From contig NC_067205.1 of the NCBI RefSeq assembly GCF_026262505.1, positions 14,942,001 through 15,006,000 on the forward strand: a stretch of 64,000 nt of DNA, written 5' to 3'. Every line of letters begins with the position of its first letter. The stretch's first letter is position 1. This document shows positions 1 to 8,485 of the stretch, one piece after another. A program made the translations under genes and the position numbers. The notes under the pieces are model-generated. The model did not search any database. It saw nothing but the letters and a program-made list of their open reading frames with translations, and had not been told where the DNA came from. This DNA comes from Trichomonas vaginalis G3 (lineage: Eukaryota; Parabasalia; Trichomonadida; Trichomonadidae).

Positions 1-1062
1 ACTGCAACGTTCCGTATTGAATGAACCATATGTTATGAAGTTATATCCAACAACTGGGTCTAACCATAACAAAACTATTGGTATAAGACTTTTGTCTATA
101 AGATATGCTGCAGTTCCATAGAATTTTACCGATATCATAAGCTCAGGATTTCTTGTCAAAATTTTCTGAGTAGAAGCAATTTTAACCCAGTGGTTTGTTT
201 TCTTTTCAAATGGAGATAAAATGTCTGACAAAGAATATTTGTTGTATTTCTTTGAGTATCTTACGTTTAAATCACCTATTCTAACCACTTTGGTGTCATT
301 GTCTATCTTTCCAACTGTTTCAAACTGAATGTTTGACATATCTTTCTTTAAGTCTGCATAGTCGTTTCTCATACGTTCTATCTCTTTGACGGAGTAGTTA
401 TATCTCCTCATTGCTGCTTTACATTTAGAACATTGCGGATTCATCTTTGCGTTATATTCTGAAACCTTACCAGCTAAAACAACTAAAGCGTCAATTGCTC
501 TCTTCATCTCAAACATAGCGGGTCTTATTTGTTCATTCCATACCTTACCTCTTCTATCTTTATCTCTTATCTGCCATACACATTTTGCAACTAACGAAAC
601 AAAGTTGTCGTAGGTCTTAAACTCCCGGGTTTTGTAAAGGTCAGAAACATTCTTATATACCATGTCGCAATCTTTGTCCATAACCTTATGGTTGCAATGA
701 AATCCTAGAAACTCATAGTTTACCTTTCGTATGAACTTCTTTATTTCTACTGAGTCAGTTGCTTTGACTTCTATTTCGTCGAATTCAGGAATAGTGAGCT
801 TTTGTTGCTGAATTTCAGGCAATTTGGGTAAATGGTCAATAATGTCCTGCATTTCATAAAGATACTGTTCATTTGTTTCATCTTTCGCACTACAGTCTAA
901 ATTACATGTTAAAAGTTCCTGCTTTATCTTCTGGATTTCTGTTTCAAAAGTATATGAAGACGAAGTGAAGCTTTTCATCTCTACCAGCATAGATGTTGGA
1001 TTCATGACTAAAGAGTTTGGTGAAGTTGTTGTTTGAACTGTTGTTGTGCCGATTGTTGACAT
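1..1062 (-). CDS. Chimeric ORF: unknown 312-aa-family N-terminus fused in frame to a KilA-N protein (3' end off window)
   Basis: The ORF is open from ATG at 1062 to the window edge (354 codons, no stop). Residues 1-241 match the N-terminal and central part of the unknown proteins at 26617-27555 and 50636-51601, including a CSKC motif and a following charged coiled stretch. From the ATG at 339, exactly in frame, the sequence becomes the KilA-N protein found complete at 49911-50522 (residues matching IGDLNVRYSKKYNKYSLSDI). In element A these two genes lie in the same order as neighbours, so an in-frame deletion of the intervening DNA explains the fusion. KilA-N is a DNA-binding domain common in large DNA viruses and phages. 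Whether the fusion is expressed is unknown. Confidence 0.7.
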   Translation of the reverse strand, partial: MSTIGTTTVQTTTSPNSLVMNPTSMLVEMKSFTSSSYTFETEIQKIKQELLTCNLDCSAKDETNEQYLYEMQDIIDHLPKLPEIQQQKLTIPEFDEIEVKATDSVEIKKFIRKVNYEFLGFHCNHKVMDKDCDMVYKNVSDLYKTREFKTYDNFVSLVAKCVWQIRDKDRRGKVWNEQIRPAMFEMKRAIDALVVLAGKVSEYNAKMNPQCSKCKAAMRRYNYSVKEIERMRNDYADLKKDMSNIQFETVGKIDNDTKVVRIGDLNVRYSKKYNKYSLSDILSPFEKKTNHWVKIASTQKILTRNPELMISVKFYGTAAYLIDKSLIPIVLLWLDPVVGYNFITYGSFNTERCS

Positions 1063-1145
1063 TTTATTTTTTTATACAAAATAAAAAAATAAAAAAAATA
1101 AAACTAACTTTATTTTTTATTTCGGGAAAATTCATGAAAATTCAA

Positions 1146-1194
1146 GAGGGTAGAAAAGAGGGTAGAAAGGAGGGTAGATCTAACCTTCTACCCT
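1146..1194. repeat. AGATCT-centred palindromic cassette, GGTAGA flavour
   Basis: Three GGGTAGA-type arms about 11 bp apart lead into AGATCT, followed by one opposing arm (TTCTACCC) and TAAA. It lies in the intergenic DNA upstream of the ORF ending at 1062 and is followed by an iteron array. The same architecture recurs about 22 times in the window. Confidence 0.85.
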
Positions 1195-1225
1195 AAACAT
1201 TATTTTTGGGTCCTTTACACTCATT

Positions 1226-1402
1226 TACGAAAAAGTCTTGACAAAACATTTACGAAGAAGTCTTGACAAAACATTTACGAAGAAGTCTTGACAAAACATT
1301 TACGCTCATTACGAAGAAGTCTTGACAAAACATTTACGCTCATTACGAAGAAGTCTTGACAAAACATTTACGAAGAAGTCTTGACAAAACATTTACGAAG
1401 AA
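1226..1402. repeat. Tandem ~26-bp iteron array (first block)
   Basis: Six or seven units built on GAAGTCTTGACAAAACATTT with a TTACGA link. Some units carry an extra GCTCATTACG linker, so spacing alternates. There is no convincing coding function. Related arrays lie at 1675-1890 and 28254-28350, always beside an AGATCT cassette. Confidence 0.9.
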
Positions 1403-1404
1403 AT

Positions 1405-1456
1405 CATGAAAATTCAAGAGGGTAGAAAAGAGGTTAGATCTAACCTTCTACCCTAA
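1405..1456. repeat. AGATCT-centred palindromic cassette
   Basis: Arms GGGTAGA and GGTTAGA precede the AGATCT core; opposing arm AACCTTCTACCC follows, then TAAA. It abuts the 3' end of the small ORF whose stop is at 1458. Confidence 0.85.
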
Positions 1457-1457
1457 A

Positions 1458-1622
1458 TTATATTTTTGGTCCGGGAACAAAATGAACGAGGTCAGGATGT
1501 ATGCAAATACCTTTGAATTCATTCATAACACCCTTTGTAAGCTCATAAAATGCTTGTTTTGAGGTCGAGCCACTTTTGGCTCCACCGTATTCTTTCAACC
1601 AAAACTCAAGAATTTCCTGCAT
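1458..1622 (-). CDS. Small hypothetical protein, 54 aa
   Basis: ATG at 1622, TAA at 1458-1460. The product starts MQEILEFWLKEYGGAKSG and ends with an aromatic/proline segment. No family is recognised. It is flanked by a cassette at its 3' end and a perfect 24-bp palindrome just upstream of its start, so it has the layout of a genuine compact accessory gene. The last codons (GPGPKI-like end, shared TTTTTGGTCCGGGAAC) resemble the 3' end of the Pro-rich gene at 28623, suggesting a shared 3' module. It could also be a fragment of a longer ancestor. Confidence 0.5.
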   Translation of the reverse strand: MQEILEFWLKEYGGAKSGSTSKQAFYELTKGVMNEFKGICIHPDLVHFVPGPKI

Positions 1623-1639
1623 GAATTTTATATAAAAAC

Positions 1640-1663
1640 CAACCGTCTGAATTCAGACGGTTG
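1640..1663. promoter_or_regulatory. Perfect 24-bp palindrome upstream of the 54-aa gene
   Basis: CAACCGTCTGAA followed directly by its reverse complement, centred on GAATTC, 18 bp upstream of the ATG at 1622. Position and symmetry suggest a dimeric regulator site or a hairpin; this is inference. Confidence 0.55.
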
Positions 1664-1674
1664 CTATATTCTTC

Positions 1675-1890
1675 ACAAAACATTTACGTTTAGTTTACGA
1701 AGAAGTCATGACAAAACATATACGAAAAAGTCTTGACAAAGCATGTACGAAGAAGTCATGACAAAACATGTACGTTCATGTTTGACAAAGCATGTACGAA
1801 GAAGTTTTGACAAAACATTTACGAAGAAGTCTTGACAAAGCATGTACGAAGAAGTTTTGACAAAACATTTACGAAGAAGTCTTGACAAAT
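1675..1890. repeat. Tandem ~26-bp iteron array (second block)
   Basis: About eight units of ACGAAGAAGTCTTGACAAAR with degenerate members (CATGACAAAACATG, TTTTGACAAAAC). Reading frames through it are only by-products of the 26/27-bp period. A cassette follows at 1893-1935. Confidence 0.85.
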
Positions 1891-1892
1891 TC

Positions 1893-1936
1893 AAGAGGTT
1901 AGAAAAGAGGTTAGATCTAACCTTCTACCCTAAATT
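1893..1936. repeat. AGATCT-centred cassette at the left boundary of element C1
   Basis: GGTTAGA arms, AGATCT core, TTCTACCC opposing arm, TAAA. The matching place in C2 (29690-29745) has a cassette of the GTTAGA/GGTTAGA flavour instead, though the downstream sequence is near-identical. Confidence 0.8.
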
Positions 1937-1943
1937 ATATTTT

Positions 1944-2803
1944 TCAATACTTTTTCAGCACTTTTCCGTAGTTATATATGAAAGACAATTCGAGATAAAA
2001 GTCATAGTACAATGGAATAATATGTTGCACACCATTTGTTGTGAACCAAACTTGAAAGTCAGAGAAACTGTTACTAGGTGGTTCGTAGAATTTAGAAGCA
2101 AAGTCATAAAAGTCCTTACCAATACATAGAAAACTATTGTTGCTTGAACTGAAACTTGCATGACACATAACATTTTGAGGGTCAAACACGTTTCTATAAA
2201 CTGTCAAATCTGCTGGTGGAAGTATAAATTGAAATGGACCATCTGGTGGTAATGGTTCGTTCTGGTTTAGTAACCGAAGAAATTGTGCCCAAGAACGTTT
2301 GTCTACTTCCCAAAATAAAAACTCTGTATCTCTTGGAGGGTTAATTTCAATCTTTTGAAATGAAACGGTGGAGTTCATCTTGTCATATTCTAGTTTCAGA
2401 TAGTATGTTCCATTTAGTAAAGAGTCGTATTTTTCTTGAAATTCCCAATAATATTTTTCATTTGAGTTTGAAAGTCATTTAGAGTTTTCTCAAGACTTTC
2501 GTCTGAACGAACTGTAAAGATTCTCATTTCGTCAAATTTGTCTATTAGACCATCAGAACCTTTATACTGCCCATGAAAATATACTGCGAACATAAATGCG
2601 TTAGTTCTATTTGAAAACAAAACTCTTCTAAATCCTATTGCCTTTGCATCTGAAGGACTTTGAAGCCAACGAATTGGATAGTCAAACCTGTATATTCGGG
2701 ATGAAATTTCTTCATCTGATATTGTCCTACCAGCATTTGTAAAGATATAGTCTAACGGTTTTGTATCTGCTACTTTTGTTCTTTGTTTTTCAACCTGAAG
2801 CAT
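1944..2803 (-). pseudogene. Jelly-roll virion protein of the vertex/penton type, frameshifted (C1 copy)
   Basis: ATG at 2803. The product (about 285 residues if continuous) is a relative of the protein at 7634-8481 and of its own copy at 29750-30607. Shared landmarks are KPLDYIFTNAGR near the N-terminus, YPIRWLQSPSDAKAIGFRR near residue 50, and a C-terminal FDPQNVMCHASFSSSNNSFLC block followed by FQVWFTTNGVQHIIPLYYDF. The frame is lost near 2455 relative to C2, so translation would end early. By family resemblance I infer a single-jelly-roll minor capsid protein; this is not proved by sequence alone. It sits at the left boundary of element C1 and is transcribed away from the HNH gene side. 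Confidence 0.6.
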
Positions 2804-2828
2804 TTAATATATGTAAAAATATATTGTT

Positions 2829-3413
2829 TTAAAATGGTATGCCATATAGCTTCTTGAATTTGTTAAGAAGTATTTGAACGTTTTTTCCATCTGTATCTCT
2901 AGTGTTTACATAAGCATAGCCCGCCTTAGTAAAATATACTTGTAATTTCCTATAGTTTACGCCGGTATAAAAGTAGAAAGAGTCTTGTTCTTCGCTATAG
3001 TAGTAAAACTCAAACGTATGCTTGCCATAGTCTGTAATTTCAATTGTTTCATCTTCTAGTTCGTCGACAAATTCGAATACAATATCTCCAAATTTGCCTT
3101 TGTTCTTATTGTTTTCAGAAAGAGTGACCCAACGTAAGTTTTCAAGTCTATTGTCGTTTCTTATATGGTTTATATGGTCTATAAAAGGTAAATTGTTAGG
3201 ATTCAGTATAAAATGAGTTGCAATGACAACATGTTTAAGATAGTGTTTTCCACCCATCTTCATAACAGCATATCCGTTATTTCGCTCCCATTCGCTTAAA
3301 ACTCTTTTTGTCTTTTTGTTTCTGACTTCAAATGACTCACAACAGTGAATTTCATATTTCTCATCTAACAAACAAGTTTCCCAACGGTCTTCTCCAACAA
3401 ACTCAGCGTACAT
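2829..3413 (-). CDS. HNH homing-type endonuclease, 194 aa
   Basis: Residues 60-102 carry the NUMOD/HNH signature of phage and viral homing nucleases: KHVVIATHFILNP, then FIDHINHIRNDNR with the HNH histidine near residue 80, then NLRWVTLSENN. A C-terminal domain (about 120-194: IEITDYGKHTFEF, FYFYTGVNYRKLQ, NTRDTDGKNVQILL) resembles the stand-alone proteins encoded in the TIRs at 39812 and 13616. It probably cleaves DNA and may spread by gap repair, as homing nucleases do. The C2 copy has lost all but about 60 bp at the gene start (30650-30713), showing recent loss or presence/absence variation. The start ATG follows an AT-rich leader. Confidence 0.8.
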   Translation of the reverse strand: MYAEFVGEDRWETCLLDEKYEIHCCESFEVRNKKTKRVLSEWERNNGYAVMKMGGKHYLKHVVIATHFILNPNNLPFIDHINHIRNDNRLENLRWVTLSENNKNKGKFGDIVFEFVDELEDETIEITDYGKHTFEFYYYSEEQDSFYFYTGVNYRKLQVYFTKAGYAYVNTRDTDGKNVQILLNKFKKLYGIPF

Positions 3414-3460
3414 TTCAAATAAAATAAAAAAATGTCACTTTTTTAAAATAAATTTTTACT

Positions 3461-3706
3461 TCATGCAATGTTTAACACATCGAAAGGCATGTCCATAAGA
3501 CGTTCTTCTTCTAACCTCTCTAGTCTGTTTGGATAATTTGCACGTGCTGTTTCCAAATCCATTTCGTAGCGAAGACCAGCCAGTTTGTCATAGACTTTTA
3601 TGGGTCTTCCCTTCCTATATTTAAAATTCTTCGAAACTCTCCAACCATATCTTTGCAACTCTGCTTTTATTCTAGCAGACTTTCTATCCATTCTATATGG
3701 GGGCAT
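3461..3706 (-). CDS. Small basic hypothetical protein, 81 aa
   Basis: Rich in Arg and Lys in its first half (MDRKSARIKAELQRYGWRVS) with an acidic end. It is conserved in C2 (30758-31009) with only a few changes, so the frame is under constraint. It lies in a run of same-strand virion-like small genes. A core or DNA-condensing protein is possible from charge and position; no family is recognised. Confidence 0.65.
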   Translation of the reverse strand: MPPYRMDRKSARIKAELQRYGWRVSKNFKYRKGRPIKVYDKLAGLRYEMDLETARANYPNRLERLEEERLMDMPFDVLNIA

Positions 3707-3736
3707 TTTTATAAAAATAAAAAAATGTTTTTTTCT

Positions 3737-4319
3737 TTACTTAACATAACCACCTGCTGCCATAAGTCTTTGACGCCAACCCATACCAGCTAATGAAGGT
3801 TGACTTGGTTTAGTTTCCAAACTAAACTTTGGTTTTGGTTTATCTTCAGTTTTTGGTTTTTCTTCTTCTATCGGTTTTTCGTCACTTTTCGGTTCCTTTG
3901 ACTTTACCTCACCTGCAGGAACAGTTGTGTCGTCAACATCTTCATAAATATCATATGCCATTTGTTTTTGTTTTCCTTTCAACTTTTTGTGTTTGTTGTA
4001 AAGTTTAGAATATTTCGACTCTAAGTCAATGAGATGTTCTATAATGAACTGTTGGTCAGTGAAGTAAACTTTTCCATCTGTTGTCTCGAAAGCTCCTTCA
4101 GACTTCAATATTTTATTTGTGAGAGTCTGTTTCTTTTTTGAGATACTAGCCGTTCCATTTCTATGAAAAGTGACTTTATAGTTAGGGTTTGTATTTCCAG
4201 ACCTGGCACTTTCTATTATTGAATTTTTCTCTTCATCTGTAAGTTCTTTGACAGGTTTTGACAATTTCTGAACTTTTTGTTTGTGGTGTCAAATCTACCG
4301 TTTCAACTTCTTCGGTCAT
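3737..4319 (-). pseudogene. Lys/Glu/Pro-rich protein of a shared small-domain family, frameshifted in C1
   Basis: The natural start (ATG at 4319, MTEEVETVDL) is separated from the long frame by a 2-bp difference near 4265 relative to C2, so C1 is broken at its N-terminus. The body has an N-terminal motif GNTNPNYKVTFHRNGTASIS followed by KKKQTL, a coiled coil (YSKLYNKHKKLKGKQKQ), an acidic/proline linker and a C-terminal GMGWRQRLMAAGGYVK. The N-terminal motif recurs in the proteins at 42667-43101 and 40291-40536. This looks like a virion-associated scaffold or linker; the function is unknown. Confidence 0.6.
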
Positions 4320-4338
4320 TTCATCTCAGTAAAAAATT

Positions 4339-4491
4339 TTAGTTTGGTTTGTTTTCAACTGGTTGTTGTTGTTTTTTAAGTCGGTCTAAAACTTCCTGAG
4401 GTATAGGAAGAACTTGACAAACACGTTGTGTAACTGCTGGAAGCCGACAAATCCATCTTGAACCCATTTGTCTCAATGCTGTATTGTTCAT
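4339..4491 (-). CDS. Small hypothetical protein, 50 aa
   Basis: ATG at 4491, stop at 4339. Begins MNNTALRQMGSRWICRLPAV and ends in a Gln/Pro/Asn tail. The copy in C2 (31643-31795) keeps the same length and frame, which supports it as a real gene. The leader TTTTTACTGAGATGAA just before ATG is the same as in the gene at 3737-4319 and resembles that upstream of others here. Confidence 0.6.
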   Translation of the reverse strand: MNNTALRQMGSRWICRLPAVTQRVCQVLPIPQEVLDRLKKQQQPVENKPN

Positions 4492-4510
4492 TTCATCTCA
4501 GTAAAAAACT

Positions 4511-4911
4511 TTACATTCCCCACGTTTGAGGCGGTTGAGGTTGGTTATTGTTTACCCATTGTTGTGCATGGTTATATCCTCTGTTAAAGAATCTTTCACC
4601 TTGGTCCATATAGTGTCCTGCTTGGTTATAGTAGTCATTTGCTTTGTTATAATAGTTTCCTGCTTGTCTTCCTACATTGTCCATCCATCCTTGAACTTTT
4701 CCTCTTGTTCAGGATTTGGAATAAGATTTGCTGCATCTCGTGCTACATCCCAACCTTTCTGTACAGTTTGTATAATAGGTTGTGCTTTCTCTTTAAGTAT
4801 ACCTAATGTACTCAAAATCTTCCTTCCAACTCCAAATACACCTCTGGCTATTGTTCCCACTGCGGGCAAAAATCTGGATGCAACTCCTGCTAATGCGCCA
4901 AATAAACCCAT
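4511..4911 (-). pseudogene. Amphipathic Gly/Ala-rich virion protein (pVI-like), frameshifted in C1
   Basis: ATG at 4911. The N-terminus MGLFGALAGVASRFLPAV plus GTIARGVFGVGRKI forms a glycine/alanine-rich amphipathic segment, followed by a helical region and a Tyr/Asn/Gln-rich tail. The C2 copy (31815-32216) is an intact 133 residues. In C1 one base is missing near 4709, ending translation at about residue 79. By analogy with adenovirus protein VI this could be a membrane-lytic internal capsid protein; that is inference from composition only. It shares an 18-bp intergenic region with the divergent integrase gene. Confidence 0.6.
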
Positions 4912-4928
4912 TTCTTATGGGTTAAAAA
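4912..4928. promoter_or_regulatory. 17-bp bidirectional promoter between pVI-like gene and integrase
   Basis: Two divergent ATGs are separated by only TTCTTATGGGTTAAAAA. All signals for both genes must lie here or inside the coding regions. The same compact arrangement occurs at 7616-7633 and 17255-17270. Confidence 0.55.
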
Positions 4929-5888
4929 ATGACGAATCCGAACAAGGACCCCTATGTTTCTAAAGCAACAAAAAAAGCACTCATGATAAAAATCTTTAGT
5001 TCAACACCAAATGCTTGGTTTATGGATATCTTGGAAAACATTCCGAGGTATAGAGAAGATGGACCACCATACTGGCTAATATTTGTCGGTCAAAACACAA
5101 GATACTGTGAAGCCATACCATTATGGTCCAAAAATATTTTAGATGTGAAAACTGCTTTGACAATATTCGTTGACAAATACCATCCAACAAAACTGACATC
5201 TGACTGTGAAAGTTCTTTCAAATCAGATGATATTAAAAACTATCTGCGTTCAAAAAATGTAAACCAATATTTCATTGTCGACCAAAACCATTCTGCTCTT
5301 GGTGTCATTGACGGTTGTATAAAAATGTTAAGAGACTTAAACCAACCACAAGGTGGTGAAGCAAATGAAATGTCATATGACGACAAATATAGACACTTCT
5401 CCATGGCAAAGATGAGACAAGTTTTAAATATTTACAACAACCGTAAACAAAAAGGTTTGGGAAACCACTCCCCCGAAGAAATGAAAAACAACCCTGACTT
5501 AGAGAAAGACTATATATTTAATAATTTAGTCAAAAGAGACAAACAAGAAAGAATGCCGGGCTTCAAACTTCAGAAAGGTGACAAAGTAAAAATAGAAATA
5601 CCTAAACGCGACCCATATGAAAATACTATTGACTATGACAACAATGGGAACCCGACAGGTACTCACATTCGTGTTCGTAAAAATAGAAGAAAGTATACAA
5701 GAGAATATTATGAAGTTTTAGGCAAACATGGCAAAATGTACACACTGCAAGCAGAAGATAAAACGACTATTGTCAGACCTCGTTTCAAACTTGTCAAAGT
5801 TCAAGGTGGTATACTTTCAAAAACAGTTCCTAACAAATATAAGACAACTCCTGACGAATATGCTAAAGAAGTTGAAAATGACGACTAA
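4929..5888 (+). CDS. Maverick-type RVE integrase, 319 aa, DD35D
   Basis: RNase H-fold integrase core: first Asp in AWFMDIL (D33), second in KLTSDCESSF (D92), and at the position of the catalytic Glu, 35 residues on, an Asp in HSALGVIDGC (D128). The C-terminal part (about 215-300) has the basic SH3-like layout typical of retroviral and Polinton integrases (GDKVKIEIPKRDPY, TREYYEVLGKHGKMYTL). It would join element ends to target DNA. The Asp in place of Glu may or may not support catalysis. The C2 copy (32234-33193) keeps all three residues. The gene end overlaps the fibre stop by 4 bp. Confidence 0.85.
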   Translation: MTNPNKDPYVSKATKKALMIKIFSSTPNAWFMDILENIPRYREDGPPYWLIFVGQNTRYCEAIPLWSKNILDVKTALTIFVDKYHPTKLTSDCESSFKSDDIKNYLRSKNVNQYFIVDQNHSALGVIDGCIKMLRDLNQPQGGEANEMSYDDKYRHFSMAKMRQVLNIYNNRKQKGLGNHSPEEMKNNPDLEKDYIFNNLVKRDKQERMPGFKLQKGDKVKIEIPKRDPYENTIDYDNNGNPTGTHIRVRKNRRKYTREYYEVLGKHGKMYTLQAEDKTTIVRPRFKLVKVQGGILSKTVPNKYKTTPDEYAKEVENDD

Positions 5889-7615
5889 GCAATTCTATAC
5901 CATGCGTAAACTGTCATGTAAGGTGGCATATATTCTTTACTTTGTCCCGTTGTTTGCGTATATCCTGAAACGAAATGTGTATGGTTTCCTTCTCCCTGAG
6001 TGTCATCCCAGTAACAATTTATAGCAAACTTAACGTCGTCTTTAACATCATATCCTTGACCTTTTGTCATTCCTGACCAATCCCAATATCTATGCTTATG
6101 CCAACCTGCTTGAGATGTACTTAAATCTATGTAGTGACTATGTGCAGGTAAATTTTCACCTGAAATCGTTTTACTTCCTCCTGTTTCCTTTGAAGAGTTT
6201 GCACAATACAAAAACCTGTCAACTATTTGTTCCCATGCACCAACACCAAACATTACTTGAGGACCTCTTGCTTCCATAGATGTATAAATAGAACCTACTG
6301 GGTTCATTAAATCAAACATATGAGATAATATAGGATTGTCTCTTTTGAACTTAAAATATAGTGTAACTATTTCTGGTTTCTTCTGGTTTGTGTCAGAATA
6401 TTTTTTATAATATAATCTTATGTTTTCAGGGTAGGTACAGTCTTGACTATAATATTTATTTCTGTCATCTTCATAATAGTATACTATTCTCGTTTTTTCT
6501 ATTGCATTATATCTTTTATATCTATAATATTCTAAATATAATGTTTGCTTTTTTGGGTCTACATGTGCGTCAACACCATAGTCATAATAATATGGTGCTG
6601 GAGCTGGGTCAGCCAACGTCATATCTGTCATTTCATAAACTCTTAAATATTTCTTTTGTTCGTCTCCATATAAGTTTAAGTAGCAGTTGTTGTCTAATGG
6701 AACTTTAACTTGTGTACCATTATTCTTTATATAGCCTACATACATTTCATTGTTATTTTTCGGAATGAGTTTATACCGTATACCATTTTTTAAGGAGTGT
6801 ACAAACTCCCATCTAAAATATTTGTTTTCTTCATTGACAGAAAAGTCACCAACAATAGTTTCAATATTTTTCGTTGTTCCTATCAAACTTTGGTATATTT
6901 CATTGACATATGTTTTATCTGCTTTCTTTTCAAGGCTAACGTTTAAGTCTGTTATTTCAGAAGATGTATGTGTATGTCCAACGTCACTTTTCCTGTTTAA
7001 GGTTTCTTGTAAGTTTGTAATATTTGCAATGGTATGTGTATGTCCAACGTCACTTTTACTGTTTAAGGTTTCTTGTAAGTTTGTAATATTTGCAATGGTA
7101 TGTGTATGTCCAACGGCACTTTTACTGTTTAAGGTTTCTTGTAAGTCTGTTATTTCAGATATAGAATGTGTATGAGTCTTTTTAGAATATTCGTTTTCAG
7201 CTCTTGTCACTTCACTTGACATTTTATTGTCAACATATGTTTTGTCTGCTAGTTCAGGATGAGTATGTTCTTTCGTTGCATATGTTGCATCTGCTCTGTC
7301 ATGTTCTTCTTGAACTTTTTCAATGACATATTCTTTGTCAGCTTTGTTGTCAATATCTGCTTTCAAAAGAAGTTCAGATATAGGTTTCTCGTTTAAAGTT
7401 CCTTTTGTTGGATTTATACAGACAGTATGGTTCTTATTGTCTTGAAACAGAAACTCATCTGTCATTGGGTTTAATGTCAGTTTTAAGTTTCCTTCTTTCA
7501 ATGACTCAGATATCTTAGAATAGTTTGAAAAGTTTGTTGTGTTCTTATTTAGAGCTTGTATAATGAGTTGTCGGTTGTGTTGTATTTCTCTCATAGACGC
7601 TGTTTCATTTGACAT
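5885..7615 (-). CDS. Fibre protein with HxH repeats and phage tail-collar domain, 576 aa
   Basis: An N-terminal part shared with C2 (about residues 1-85) is followed by coiled, phage-tail-fibre-like repeats: HTHTIANITNLQETLNSKSD three to four times, plus KADKEYV and KADKTYV units. A variable middle (about 245-430) is Tyr-rich. The C-terminus is a tail-collar domain: NPVGSIYTSM, FGVGAWEQIVDRFLYCA, GGSKTISGENLPAHSH, GNHTHFVSGYT, EYMPPYMTVYAWYRIA. The HxH motifs resemble metal-binding motifs of phage fibre tips. The role is probably cell attachment of a Maverick particle. It is divergent from the jelly-roll gene at 7634. Confidence 0.85.
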   Translation of the reverse strand: MSNETASMREIQHNRQLIIQALNKNTTNFSNYSKISESLKEGNLKLTLNPMTDEFLFQDNKNHTVCINPTKGTLNEKPISELLLKADIDNKADKEYVIEKVQEEHDRADATYATKEHTHPELADKTYVDNKMSSEVTRAENEYSKKTHTHSISEITDLQETLNSKSAVGHTHTIANITNLQETLNSKSDVGHTHTIANITNLQETLNRKSDVGHTHTSSEITDLNVSLEKKADKTYVNEIYQSLIGTTKNIETIVGDFSVNEENKYFRWEFVHSLKNGIRYKLIPKNNNEMYVGYIKNNGTQVKVPLDNNCYLNLYGDEQKKYLRVYEMTDMTLADPAPAPYYYDYGVDAHVDPKKQTLYLEYYRYKRYNAIEKTRIVYYYEDDRNKYYSQDCTYPENIRLYYKKYSDTNQKKPEIVTLYFKFKRDNPILSHMFDLMNPVGSIYTSMEARGPQVMFGVGAWEQIVDRFLYCANSSKETGGSKTISGENLPAHSHYIDLSTSQAGWHKHRYWDWSGMTKGQGYDVKDDVKFAINCYWDDTQGEGNHTHFVSGYTQTTGQSKEYMPPYMTVYAWYRIA

Positions 7616-7633
7616 TTTTATTCTAGATAAAAT
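7616..7633. promoter_or_regulatory. 18-bp bidirectional promoter between fibre and jelly-roll genes
   Basis: TTTTATTCTAGATAAAAT lies between divergent ATGs and is partly palindromic (TTTTAT...ATAAAA around TCTAGA). It is kept exactly in C2 (34600-34617). It implies 5' leaders of a few bases, in line with the short leaders known for Trichomonas genes. Confidence 0.65.
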
Positions 7634-8481
7634 ATGCTTCCAATAGAAAAAGAAAATTCAAGAGTTGCTACAACTAAACCATTAGATGAACTTTTTACTA
7701 ATGTCGGTCAAAAGTTTGAGACAGAGACCGTAAAGCATGAAGGCTATCGTTTTGACTACCCATTAAGATGGTTAAGAGACCCATCTGTCACAAAAGCTAT
7801 TGGCTTTCGTAGAATGAAGTTTGTGTCTGTAGAAGATAAAAGTTTTCCATTTATTGTAAGGTTTCATATAGATTATATATCTGAAGGGAAACGAAAAATG
7901 TGGGAAGAAATTGAGCTAATACAAGTTGACCTTTCATCTTCTCTACAGACTGCGTTAAAAAATATAGAAGATAAAATAAATTCATGTTATGCAAAATATG
8001 CTGATGAATATGCAAATACCGAGAGCACACTTTATGTGAGAATTGTATATGACAAACAAAATTCACAAGTGTCATTTCAAATCTACGAAGACAATCCAAA
8101 GAAAGACGAACAAATATATACAGAATTCACTGCAATGTCATGGTATTATTTGCAAAGAATGTTAAATCAGAAAGTCGAACTTCCTTTAGCAAATATTTAC
8201 AGTCGATATGCAAGAGATGAACCATATTTATTTAAAGATGTTTTCGACCCAGCTGCTATTATTGTTCATGCTTCATTTTCTGGCGCCCAAAACTCTTTCT
8301 TATGCTTGGCAAATGACTTTTACGAAAAACCTACAAAGTTATACGAACCACCAAGTGGAAGTATTTCAGACTTTCAAGTATGGTTTACTACAGATGGAAG
8401 AAAAGAATAATTCCATTATACCATGCGTTTTACTTAGAACTTAGTTTCATATACAACTACTATCGAACGGTAAAAATATAA
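7634..8481 (+). pseudogene. Jelly-roll vertex protein, C-terminus frameshifted (C1 copy)
   Basis: ATG at 7634. The N-terminal 60 residues (KPLDELFTNVGQ, YPLRWLRDPSVTKAIGFRR) and the C-terminal block (FDPAAIIVHASFSGAQNSFL, FQVWFTTDGR) are near-identical to C2 34618-35472, but the middle (about residues 63-195) is a different sequence. A base missing in the A-run at about 8401 ends translation at 8410; the rest of the homologous frame runs to 8481. Family: single-jelly-roll minor capsid candidates, paralogous to 1944-2803. Paired with the fibre through a shared promoter, which fits a fibre-binding vertex protein. Confidence 0.65.
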
Positions 8482-8485
8482 TTTT

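Noticed and set aside
1706-2129. Reading frames in the iteron array and antisense to the jelly-roll gene
   Set aside because: Frames arise from the repeat period or from the complement of a better-supported gene; no conserved protein features.
4926-4963. ORFs on the strand opposite to the pVI-like gene (4526-4963, 31830-32111)
   Set aside because: Antisense shadows of conserved genes with hydrophobic low-complexity translation.
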